This document shows, in pieces, positions 1 through 5,873 of a stretch of 11,529 nt of DNA. Below the pieces are notes generated by a model. That model searched no databases, was not told where the DNA came from, and saw only the letters and a program-made list of their open reading frames with translations. The translations under genes were made by a program, and so were the position numbers. This stretch comes from Desulfobulbaceae bacterium (GTDB lineage Bacteria > Desulfobacterota > Desulfobulbia > Desulfobulbales > Desulfobulbaceae): positions 1 to 11,529 of the forward strand of contig DRLX01000396.1 in NCBI GenBank assembly GCA_011322715.1, written 5' to 3'. The stretch's first letter is position 1, and every line of letters begins with the position of its first letter.

Positions 1-126
1 AGGTGGCAAGGTACTCTGCAAAGGGGAGAGCTGAGTAAGGGGGGATTCCCTGCTCGTCATCCCCGCGCAGGCGGGGATCCAGGCCCACAGGCAAGGTGTA
101 CGAAGCAGACTGTCAGCGGAACTACC
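1..126. repeat. Truncated copy of the 164-bp tandem repeat unit
   Basis: This stretch matches the unit tandemly repeated at 11032-11529, from the 'aggtggca' start through the 'ggaactacc' end, with several substitutions. It includes the palindrome atccccgc-gcag-gcggggat at 59-78, with 8-bp arms and a 4-nt loop. The second, inverted palindrome of the full unit is missing: similarity stops at about 126, where unrelated sequence (127-147) begins. The window may cut into a longer array on the left. No gene is supported here. Confidence 0.85.
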
Positions 127-147
127 CGATCTGATCGTGCAGGAAGA

Positions 148-256
148 GTAATAAAAGGCAATAAAAGGGGTCAGAGTAAAATTATTTCTGACCCCATTTA
201 TTCTGATTTATTCTATCCTGGGTCCAGTTACGTAAAATCGAATGCAAATACAGTTG
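148..256. repeat. Repeat A, left copy (REP-like hairpin)
   Basis: The core is a hairpin at 160-202: aataaaaggggtcaga pairs with tctgaccccatttatt across an 11-nt loop, with 16-bp arms and one mismatch. A truncated start of the same arm precedes it at 148-158. The related copy is at 3281-3394, with a handful of substitutions after the hairpin. GGGGTCAGA/TCTGACCCC hairpins of this kind are widespread intergenic repeats, often linked to REP-associated (Y1 family) transposases. No such transposase is visible in this window. Confidence 0.8.
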
Positions 257-376
257 TCATTTATTTGAGAATGATTATTCTTGAAAATATTTTCCCTGCT
301 CAGTTGCGGGATCAGCCGCCCAGGGAAAGGATTTGACTATTGTTAATGTGCATTTTCCGGCCGGGAACAGGTTGCG
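257..376. repeat. Repeat B, left copy
   Basis: This 120-bp segment recurs at 3846-3964 in the same orientation, with four substitutions and one single-base indel. It contains an 8-bp inverted repeat, tttccctg/cagggaaa, around a GC-rich centre, and the Fur-box-like string at 267-285. It directly follows repeat A, so 256/257 is the uninterrupted version of the junction occupied by the cassette at 3395-3845. Its origin is unknown; it has no coding signal. Confidence 0.85.
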
Positions 377-448
377 GGTAGTTCCGGGGACAGTATATAC
401 AATAGATGAGCGTATGCTAGAAATGTATATACTGTCCCCGGAACTACC
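377..448. repeat. Perfect palindrome, 25-bp arms, 22-nt loop
   Basis: The left arm (377-401, ggtagttccggggacag...) and right arm (424-448, ...ctgtccccggaactacc) are exact reverse complements. A diverged copy lies at 10927-10996, and the right arm is recognisable inside each tandem unit near 11140. The hairpin begins 33 bp past the stop of the minus-strand GGDEF-EAL gene, so it could block read-through or protect the 3' end of the transcript. It has no T tract, so a classical intrinsic terminator is not supported. GGGGACAG/CTGTCCCC palindromes are a known REP-like class. Confidence 0.85.
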
Positions 449-480
449 ATGTGATTTTTCCCCGCAGGTCGTTTTAGCCA

Positions 481-3051
481 TCACTGAATTTCAAGGCCGG
501 GTTTCCTGATATAATAGCCCTGGGCATAATCGGCGCCCAGCTCCTGGGCCATTTGTAGAATTTCCACAGTCTCAATATGCTCGGCAATCGTCTTGATTTT
601 AAGATCCCTGGCCAGGGAAATAATGTTTTTGACAAATATTTTATCCATGTGTTTTTTTGGTGAATTGATGATGAACTCACCTTCAATCTTGATGAAATCG
701 ACCGGAAACAGCTTGAGGTACTGGAAGGTGGAAAAGCCCGAGCCGAAATCGTCAATGGCAAACTTGAACCCTTCATTCTTCAAATCCCGGGAAAATTTTT
801 CCAGAAGTACCCTGTTGCTGACTGCCTCCCTCTCGGTAATCTCAAAAACGATTTGGGATGGAGAAATCTTGTTGTCAGCGGCCAGCTGTTTTACATTGTT
901 GATATACTCGCTCAAGATGAGTGAACTGGGTGACAGATTCACGAAAAGCTTGCCCTGATAGTTTTTTTTCCGTACTTCCTTAAAGGCCTTTCCCATAACG
1001 ATAAAGTCCAGCTGACTGATGATTCCCATTTTCTCTGCTGTCTCGATAAAGGAAGAGGCGGGCAGAATCTTGCCTTCATGCCGGATACCCATCAACAATT
1101 CATGCATATGTATAGAGTTGTCGTGGATGCTCATGATCGGCTGAAATAATGGAATTATTTTTTCCGCGTTTTCCAGCAGGTTGAGTATGAACAGCGACCG
1201 TTCCTCCATGGCCCGGAGAGCTTCCTTGATATCGGCGTCGGTTGGAATCCCAACCCTGTTTTTTCCAGCTTTCTTGGCCTTGGACATTAGGTTGTCTGCT
1301 ATCGTGAACAGCGAGTTGACATCCTTTGAATGATCGGGGAATATGGCCAGCCCGATCGAAACTGTCGCCTTTAATTTTGTCCTGTCCGGGGCATCAATAA
1401 CAACTTCCTTAAGGGCGTTCAGCACCCGCATAGCCCCTGCATGCGCCTGATCCATGTCGGCTTCCGGTAGAATGGCGGCAAATTTATCACCGCCGTAGCG
1501 GGTAAGGATATCTCCATCCCGTAAAACGTCTTGGATCTGGCGGGCAAAAAACTGCAGAAAAGAATCACCGAATACATGACCGTAGCGGTCATTGATCATT
1601 TTGAAATTATCTAAATCAATCACCAGGATGGCAAACTTATGGTTGCGGCGCTTGGTACGAACCAGCTCGTTACCGGCAAGTTCCCAGAATACCCGCTGGT
1701 TGTAGAGGTTGGTAAGGGGATCCCTGGTAACGTAATACTCTACATCTTTCGTATACTTGTCGATAGCCTTGACCGAACCGACTACATTTATCAGGGTGGT
1801 CAGAATGCCCTCAATAACCAGGGAGCGGCCATCATCACGGGAGTCTATAGACTGCAGCCCGATACCGACTACGCCGCCTATCTGCGGAGATTCAAGGAAG
1901 ATAGATTTTATCTGCAGGTCGATACTCTTTTCCTCGATATCAATTTCCGGAGCAAGGTAATCAGCAATATTGTGATTGACGGTGATACTGGTCAAAAAAT
2001 GCACCCGCGGGTCTTCGGCAATTCTCTTCCTGACGATGTCGTCAAATCTTTTTTTTGTCTGGGGTGAAGGTTTGCCTAACCAGAATATCTCAAGATCATA
2101 GGTCTCTTCCCCGACCTTGAATATAGTGAAAAGCGCATAGGCATCCATGATCGTATTGACCTGGATAAGGAGGTTGGAAACATGTTCTTTCCAGTCCCGG
2201 ACGACTTCCGTGGTAATAATGAATTTTTCGAGAAGACTTACCTCAAACTCAAGCAGTTTTTTATCAATGGCGATGTCTTTGATCTTGTCGGCAAGTAGGT
2301 TGAATTCCGATAAAATATGGTTGAGTTCCACAAAATCGGTTCTGTCTGATGAGCGTTCGAAGGTTGTCAGATCCTGAACACTGTTAATGCCTTTGATATT
2401 GTTTTGCAGGAGAGTCGTGGAATTTTCAATTTTCTTGCTGGAATAACGCGAAATCAGGACGGCTACTATGAACGGCAGGGGAGAGAGCAGCAGGAAAAGA
2501 ATCAGGAATTTTTTGTAAATTTTAGAAATGACAGGGCCGATATCCTGGTAAATATCGAGAACCCCCATCACCTCTCCCACGCTCACATTTATATGGCAGC
2601 TCAAACACTTCTCCTTGGCTTTGATCGCGGTAACCTGCCTGATGGAATATTTTTCTTCAATGGATACTGATTCCCCACTTTGCATCACCTTGTCTGTGAC
2701 CACGTCGGGAACATCCGTGTCAATCGTCCCAAAAAGTTGTTTGACAGGATCGGAACAGTAGATCGTTACTTTCAGGGGAATATCGTGGTTGGCTGAAATA
2801 AAAGGCTGGATAAAATGTTCAAGTTCCCGCATGGACCAACCTTTTTTCATGAGTTGTAACAGAGAAGCAGTAATCTGACTTGAAATAGCTTGTGATATAT
2901 CATTTGACTGCTTGATGTATGCTTTCTGAAAGGTAGTGGTGGTGATAAGGAATATAAGGAAAAAAGTGATAACAGATACACCAAGCAGGGAGGAAAATAT
3001 AAAAATCTTCAGGCTCAGCCTTTGGGGAAGAAAAGATGTTTTGTCTTTCAT
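481..3051 (-). CDS. Membrane-bound GGDEF-EAL c-di-GMP protein with periplasmic haem-binding sensor
   Basis: 856 aa. Two membrane segments (about 15-37 and 181-201) enclose a periplasmic domain containing a CxxCH c-type haem site (C149, C152, H153), as in DUF3365/Tll0287-like sensors. A HAMP/GAF-like linker (about 202-435) leads to a GGDEF domain (about 440-600) and an EAL domain (about 618-850). In the GGDEF domain the inhibitory site RxxD (R511-D514) is kept, but the signature is GGDKF (520-524), with Lys in place of the conserved Glu. The EAL domain keeps E651, N705, E737, D767-D768, K788, E824 and Q844; the ExLxR Arg is Gly655. I infer a c-di-GMP phosphodiesterase whose GGDEF part is regulatory. 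The gene stands alone, with repeats on both sides. The ATG at 3051 lacks a clear ribosome-binding site, but the N-terminal membrane segment fits this start. Confidence 0.93.
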   Translation of the reverse strand: MKDKTSFLPQRLSLKIFIFSSLLGVSVITFFLIFLITTTTFQKAYIKQSNDISQAISSQITASLLQLMKKGWSMRELEHFIQPFISANHDIPLKVTIYCSDPVKQLFGTIDTDVPDVVTDKVMQSGESVSIEEKYSIRQVTAIKAKEKCLSCHINVSVGEVMGVLDIYQDIGPVISKIYKKFLILFLLLSPLPFIVAVLISRYSSKKIENSTTLLQNNIKGINSVQDLTTFERSSDRTDFVELNHILSEFNLLADKIKDIAIDKKLLEFEVSLLEKFIITTEVVRDWKEHVSNLLIQVNTIMDAYALFTIFKVGEETYDLEIFWLGKPSPQTKKRFDDIVRKRIAEDPRVHFLTSITVNHNIADYLAPEIDIEEKSIDLQIKSIFLESPQIGGVVGIGLQSIDSRDDGRSLVIEGILTTLINVVGSVKAIDKYTKDVEYYVTRDPLTNLYNQRVFWELAGNELVRTKRRNHKFAILVIDLDNFKMINDRYGHVFGDSFLQFFARQIQDVLRDGDILTRYGGDKFAAILPEADMDQAHAGAMRVLNALKEVVIDAPDRTKLKATVSIGLAIFPDHSKDVNSLFTIADNLMSKAKKAGKNRVGIPTDADIKEALRAMEERSLFILNLLENAEKIIPLFQPIMSIHDNSIHMHELLMGIRHEGKILPASSFIETAEKMGIISQLDFIVMGKAFKEVRKKNYQGKLFVNLSPSSLILSEYINNVKQLAADNKISPSQIVFEITEREAVSNRVLLEKFSRDLKNEGFKFAIDDFGSGFSTFQYLKLFPVDFIKIEGEFIINSPKKHMDKIFVKNIISLARDLKIKTIAEHIETVEILQMAQELGADYAQGYYIRKPGLEIQ

Positions 3052-3126
3052 ATTATGTATTTTTTTGGGCTGAAGGTGATGGTGAGGTGATCAGAAATTA
3101 CTTTTACGAGTAGCGCCAAAAAACAG

Positions 3127-3186
3127 AAAGGATTTGTTCATCGTTCCCTAAATATTTCACATAAGTACTCTATAGTGAAATCCTTT
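3127..3186. promoter_or_regulatory. Nested inverted repeats around the -10 region (candidate operator)
   Basis: Two perfect inverted repeats are nested here: aaaggattt (3127-3135) with aaatccttt (3178-3186), and atttcac (3154-3160) with gtgaaat (3175-3181). The inner pair flanks the proposed -10 of the minus-strand promoter and the outer pair reaches into the leader. This could be an operator for a dimeric regulator or a hairpin in the early transcript. No regulator gene is adjacent to identify the binder. Confidence 0.35.
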
Positions 3187-3198
3187 GCGGACTGTCAA
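3169..3198 (-). promoter_or_regulatory. Sigma70-like promoter of the GGDEF-EAL gene
   Basis: Read on the minus strand, a perfect -35 TTGACA (3198-3193) is followed after 18 bp by TATAGA (3174-3169) as the -10. Transcription would start near 3162, giving a leader of about 110 nt before the ATG at 3051. The -10 match is only 4 of 6 and the spacer is one base long, so strength is uncertain. Confidence 0.55.
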
Positions 3199-3280
3199 TT
3201 GTAAATTATTCATGGCACCCTAAATAGACGCAACCACCTTCCCTCGTTCATCCAACCGGCAGGCCTTCATAAAACCATCA

Positions 3281-3394
3281 AGTAATAAAAGGGGTCATAA
3301 TAAAAGGGGTCAGAGTAAAATTATTTCTGACCCCATTTATTCTGATTTATTCTATCCCGGGACCGGTTACATAAAATCCACGCAAATACAGTTG
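3281..3394. repeat. Repeat A, right copy (REP-like hairpin)
   Basis: This is the second copy of the repeat at 148-256, in the same orientation. The hairpin is at 3299-3341 with the same 16-bp arms, and an extra partial arm precedes it (3281-3298). Similarity to the left copy runs through 'acagttg' and stops exactly at G3394, where the integron-type cassette begins. Confidence 0.8.
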
Positions 3395-3483
3395 TTGGAC
3401 GAAGCCGCTGCGCGGCAGACAATAGGGAAATCAAAAAAAAAATCTATTTGCTCGTACGTAGCCTCTGACTTCAAGCCAGACGT

Positions 3484-3660
3484 ATGTATCAGAGCGATTC
3501 TACGCTGAAAAAATGTCCTTTGACATCTGCTACTATGAATAGTAGTGTCTTCGTACGAGATGATAAAAATGATTTACGAAGACCGTGTCAACACATAAGC
3601 ATTATGAATGAAGGATCAGAATACTTGGCTATTTTTTTTGTCAATCATCACTCCCGCTAA
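3484..3660 (+). CDS. Possible 58-aa cassette-encoded protein, unknown
   Basis: An ATG at 3484 opens a 58-codon frame ending in TAA at 3658-3660, in the usual orientation of a cassette gene (towards attC). The product begins MYQSDSTLKK and ends AIFFVNHHSR; it has two cysteines, no signal peptide and no motif I recognise. Against it: no ribosome-binding site before the ATG, an in-frame stop only a few codons upstream, and a stop 128 bp short of attC, where cassette genes normally end closer. For it: it is the longest frame I found in the cassette and a strong hairpin follows its stop codon. The cassette may instead be non-coding. Confidence 0.25.
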   Translation: MYQSDSTLKKCPLTSATMNSSVFVRDDKNDLRRPCQHISIMNEGSEYLAIFFVNHHSR

Positions 3661-3663
3661 CTT

Positions 3664-3695
3664 ATTGAAATATCGGCAAACAAGATATTTTCAAT
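3664..3695. other. AT-rich hairpin inside the cassette
   Basis: attgaaatatc (3664-3674) pairs with gatattttcaat (3684-3695) over a 9-nt loop, with one bulged base. It lies 3 bp past the stop of the 58-codon frame and can be extended by a gcta/tagc pairing. There is no T run, so it is a structure or weak 3' stabiliser, not a proven terminator. Other cassette hairpins are gtcttcgta/tacgaagac (3547-3555/3575-3583) and ctactat/atagtag (3530-3545). Confidence 0.4.
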
Positions 3696-3788
3696 TAGCA
3701 AGATTCATGCCAGAAATTTACGCCCTCGCTCCCGCCTGATTAAAGTCGCTTCCCTGTTAAAATTTGTCATTCTAATATAATCGGGCTT

Positions 3789-3845
3789 GCCCAACAAACG
3801 GTTCAGACTTTGGTTCGCTACGCTCACAAAGTCTAACCTTATTCG
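3789..3845 (+). other. attC recombination site (integron cassette)
   Basis: The site starts with R'' GCCCAAC (3789-3795; consensus RYYYAAC). Its central stem pairs 3800-3812 with 3827-3838: 12 base pairs with a single extra base, C3804, around a 14-nt loop. The last base, G3845, joins TTGGAC at the cassette start in the circular form, giving R' GTTGGAC, which pairs 6 of 7 with R''. A short imperfect stem with an extrahelical base, between unpaired spacers and R boxes, is the recognised attC architecture. The length of 57 bp is at the short end of known sites. The GTTCAGAC/GTCTAAC arms resemble L boxes of characterised attC sites. Confidence 0.75.
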
Positions 3846-3964
3846 TTATTTATTTGAGAATGATTATTCTTGAAAATATTTCCCTGCTCAGTTGCGGGAT
3901 CAGCCGCCCAGGGAAAGGATTTGACTATTGTTAATGTGCGTTTTCCGGCCGGCAACAGGTCGCG
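3846..3964. repeat. Repeat B, right copy
   Basis: This is the direct copy of 257-376, with four substitutions and one indel. It starts immediately after the attC and continues to 'aacaggtcgcg', where similarity to the left copy ends. It lies in the upstream region of the exported-protein gene at 4102, so any regulatory sequence it carries could act on that gene. Confidence 0.85.
3856..3874. promoter_or_regulatory. Weak Fur-box-like sequence within repeat B
   Basis: gagaatgattattcttgaa matches the 19-bp Fur consensus at 12 of 19 positions by hand alignment. The same string is at 267-285 in the other copy. It lies about 165 bp upstream of the proposed promoter at 4039, which is far for direct repression. 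The match may be chance in AT-rich sequence. Confidence 0.2.
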
Positions 3965-4038
3965 AGGTGTTGTTGGTTTGGGCCGTTATTCTCCCCGGAA
4001 GTCTTGGCCCGCTCCGGTCCGCCCAGGCTGATTTTTCC

Positions 4039-4067
4039 TTGAATTTGTAACAAAAACAGCGTATTAT
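4039..4067 (+). promoter_or_regulatory. Sigma70-like promoter for the gene at 4102
   Basis: TTGAAT (4039-4044) and TATTAT (4062-4067) are separated by 17 bp, giving a good -10 and a fair -35. Transcription would begin near 4074, leaving a leader of about 28 nt. Because no convincing promoter is seen in the 76-bp gap before the channel gene, this promoter may also serve the downstream efflux genes. Confidence 0.5.
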
Positions 4068-4101
4068 TTTATTTTTTCGTATCCTCTACAGCCTGATCTT
4101 T

Positions 4102-5121
4102 ATGAAAAGATACACTGTCATCGTATTTCTTGCATTGATCATGCCCGGTTTGTTTGTTCCCCCTGCCGCCTGGTCGGCCGAGGTGGACAGTTTCACCAAC
4201 AGGCATGAGCTTGCTGATTCCCGTCCTGCCCTGAACCTGGTCGTCAATCGCTGGCTGGCCGAGGCCCTGGTTACCGCAAATGAGAGCTCCTTGTTTCAGC
4301 TTGGTGATGAACAGGGGGTTGATTACTGCAATCAGGCACGCCTGTTTGATGCGCTCAAGGAAAAACTGACAGGTTTTATCGTTGGTAAACTGGAGGCGCT
4401 TGTTACCGACAGCATGGACCTGGACACGATTCGGGTCGCCTTTGACAAATCCATTTATCGCGATTTTGAATTTACGGAATCCCCCACTATTTCCCTTACC
4501 AAGCATCTTGCTGTATTGCTGCGCATCGGAGACGTATATCTCGGGGCCGATAAGTTCGGTCATTTTTTTACGGAAGGTCTTTCCTACTATGAGATGTATT
4601 CCTCTATCGATGAATACTCGGCGCTGCAGTTCGGAGATCTGAGCGAAAGCACCTTTTATGGAGAGTTGACCACCGGCGTATTTTCCTATGCCGACCTGGC
4701 GGCCAATCTGAACGGACTTCGTTTCTGGAACGCAATTCTGGAATTAAAAGCCGATCCGATTACCGGCGTGAGCGTGGACAAACCCTTTGTGCAGTGTATC
4801 GACAGGAAATGGCACCTGATGAAAGAGTTTGACTGGCGGGATTATGTCGATCCGACCTGGGATGAGGCGATCAATTGCAGTGCTTTCCGTAATGAAATTC
4901 TGCTTGCAAAGGTCAAAAAACGCATCGCCGACACCAGCCATGGAAAAACCTGCCCTTTGGTGAAGGTCGATCGACATTCTCTGGAAAAAAAATATGGTGA
5001 CCTGCTCCTCTTTATTTTCAATCCCGACGGCAACAAGGTGTTGATGGAACCCCTGAAACCAAAGTTTGAACTCTATTGGTCAACAATCATGAACCGCCTG
5101 ACGAATTCACGTCTGTTTTGA
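4102..5121 (+). CDS. Exported protein of unknown function with a DKFGHFFTEG motif
   Basis: 339 aa. The first 26 residues are a Sec signal peptide (basic start, hydrophobic core, AWSA before the likely cleavage), so the protein should be periplasmic or surface-exposed. The mature part has no further membrane segment. Its most distinctive stretch is GADKFGHFFTEG (about 148-159), followed by YYEMY, then by TTGVFSYADLAANLNGLRFW (about 190-209). The D-K-x-G-H arrangement recalls DUF2279/YfiM-like proteins, but this is only a motif resemblance. Four cysteines (76, 232, 259, 284) could form disulfides after export. No catalytic family is recognised. It lies 76 bp upstream of the channel gene on the same strand, so it could be the first gene of the same transcript. 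The ATG has no strong ribosome-binding site, but the signal peptide supports it. Confidence 0.85.
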   Translation: MKRYTVIVFLALIMPGLFVPPAAWSAEVDSFTNRHELADSRPALNLVVNRWLAEALVTANESSLFQLGDEQGVDYCNQARLFDALKEKLTGFIVGKLEALVTDSMDLDTIRVAFDKSIYRDFEFTESPTISLTKHLAVLLRIGDVYLGADKFGHFFTEGLSYYEMYSSIDEYSALQFGDLSESTFYGELTTGVFSYADLAANLNGLRFWNAILELKADPITGVSVDKPFVQCIDRKWHLMKEFDWRDYVDPTWDEAINCSAFRNEILLAKVKKRIADTSHGKTCPLVKVDRHSLEKKYGDLLLFIFNPDGNKVLMEPLKPKFELYWSTIMNRLTNSRLF

Positions 5122-5197
5122 TCCGGCCCGGTCCGGAAAACCGTACAACAAAATGTAACCACAAATTAAAAGACAAAGCCGATGCCGACAAGACACA

Positions 5198-5872
5198 ATG
5201 AAACCATTGAGCAGCCATAATAACTTTGTCTACCTGTTTATTTCCCTGATCCTTTTCCTGTTTACAGCCGCTGTGGTTGCGGAATTTTCCAATCTTTTCA
5301 GTAAGGAGGCTTTTAGCCTCATCATTATCCTGATGATGCTTGCAAGTTTTAAATCTCTTCAGACCAGGATCGCCTGGAAACGGACCATCTACGTCCTCAT
5401 ACCGCTTTTTATTGTTCTCTCCGCCCTTGACACCTTTTTTAACGAAAAAATTTATCTCCTGCTCGTCCTCTCCACATTGCTGCTTTTTTTTATAGGCTGT
5501 TTTGTCATGGCCTTTCGTCAGGTCCTGTTTGTCGGTGATATCGACGGCAACAAGATCATCGGTTCCCTGACGCTCTATATCCTGATCGGCTTGATCTGGG
5601 CGGTGATTTACATGCTCATCATCAGCCTGGACCCAACCGCCTTCAGCGGCCTGGAGGTGACCAACTGGAAGGAGGGCTTCTGCCGCTTCGCCTACTATAG
5701 TTTTGTCACCCTGACCACCCTGGGATACGGGGATATCCTGCCCGCCAATCATATCGCTGAATTCTTCATCTCCATGGAGGCAATCCTCGGTGTCTTCTAT
5801 GTCGCCATTATCGTTTCCAGCCTGATCAGTCTGCGTATCAGCGCCGTCCAGCAGCAGCGTCGGGGGAGATAA
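5198..5872 (+). CDS. Potassium-channel-family membrane protein
   Basis: 224 aa, almost entirely membrane-embedded. Hydrophobic segments lie at about 10-30, 35-52, 62-80, 84-106, 120-142 and 187-210. Between the last two is a pore helix and the K+ selectivity filter TLTTLGYGD (171-179), as in the ion-channel family PF07885. No arginine-rich voltage-sensor helix and no cytoplasmic RCK/TrkA-N domain are present, and the C-terminal tail is short (ending QQQRRGR), so gating is not apparent. The stop codon is separated by one base from the ATG of the FUSC exporter, and the end of this gene carries that gene's ribosome-binding site (ggggaga). The two are therefore very probably co-translated. I infer a role in balancing charge or membrane potential during export or stress; the sequence does not prove it. 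An in-frame stop at 5156 leaves ATG 5198 as the sensible start. Confidence 0.9.
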   Translation: MKPLSSHNNFVYLFISLILFLFTAAVVAEFSNLFSKEAFSLIIILMMLASFKSLQTRIAWKRTIYVLIPLFIVLSALDTFFNEKIYLLLVLSTLLLFFIGCFVMAFRQVLFVGDIDGNKIIGSLTLYILIGLIWAVIYMLIISLDPTAFSGLEVTNWKEGFCRFAYYSFVTLTTLGYGDILPANHIAEFFISMEAILGVFYVAIIVSSLISLRISAVQQQRRGR

Positions 5873-5873
5873 G

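Larger units (their letters stand above)
3395..3845 (+). mobile_element. Integron-type gene cassette (attC-bearing) inserted between repeats A and B
   Basis: The segment begins right after G3394 with TTGGAC, so the junction reads GTTGGAC and fits the attC R' consensus GTTRRRY. It ends at G3845 with an attC-like site (3789-3845). Length is 451 bp. Deleting it joins 'cagttg' to 'ttatttatttgag', the same length as the intact A-B junction at 251-267 and differing by one base. This is the outcome expected when an integron integrase inserts a circular cassette at a G^TT site. No integrase, attI or second attC is visible. Inside are one weak 58-codon reading frame and several hairpins. Low GC and short A/T runs set it apart from the efflux operon. 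Confidence 0.75.

Noticed and set aside
59..78. Possible CRISPR repeat because of recurring palindromes at 59-78 and in 11004-11529
   Set aside because: The spacing units are nearly identical to each other rather than unique spacers, the period is 164 bp, and no cas gene is present.
377..448. Intrinsic terminator for the minus-strand gene
   Set aside because: The hairpin is strong but has no T tract after it on the minus strand, and related copies lie in places unrelated to gene ends, so it is called a repeat.
275..484. 69-codon minus-strand frame just past the GGDEF-EAL gene
   Set aside because: It runs through the 25-bp palindrome and repeat B and would require the hairpin to be coding. 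There is no family resemblance or ribosome-binding site, and the other copy of repeat B does not keep the frame.
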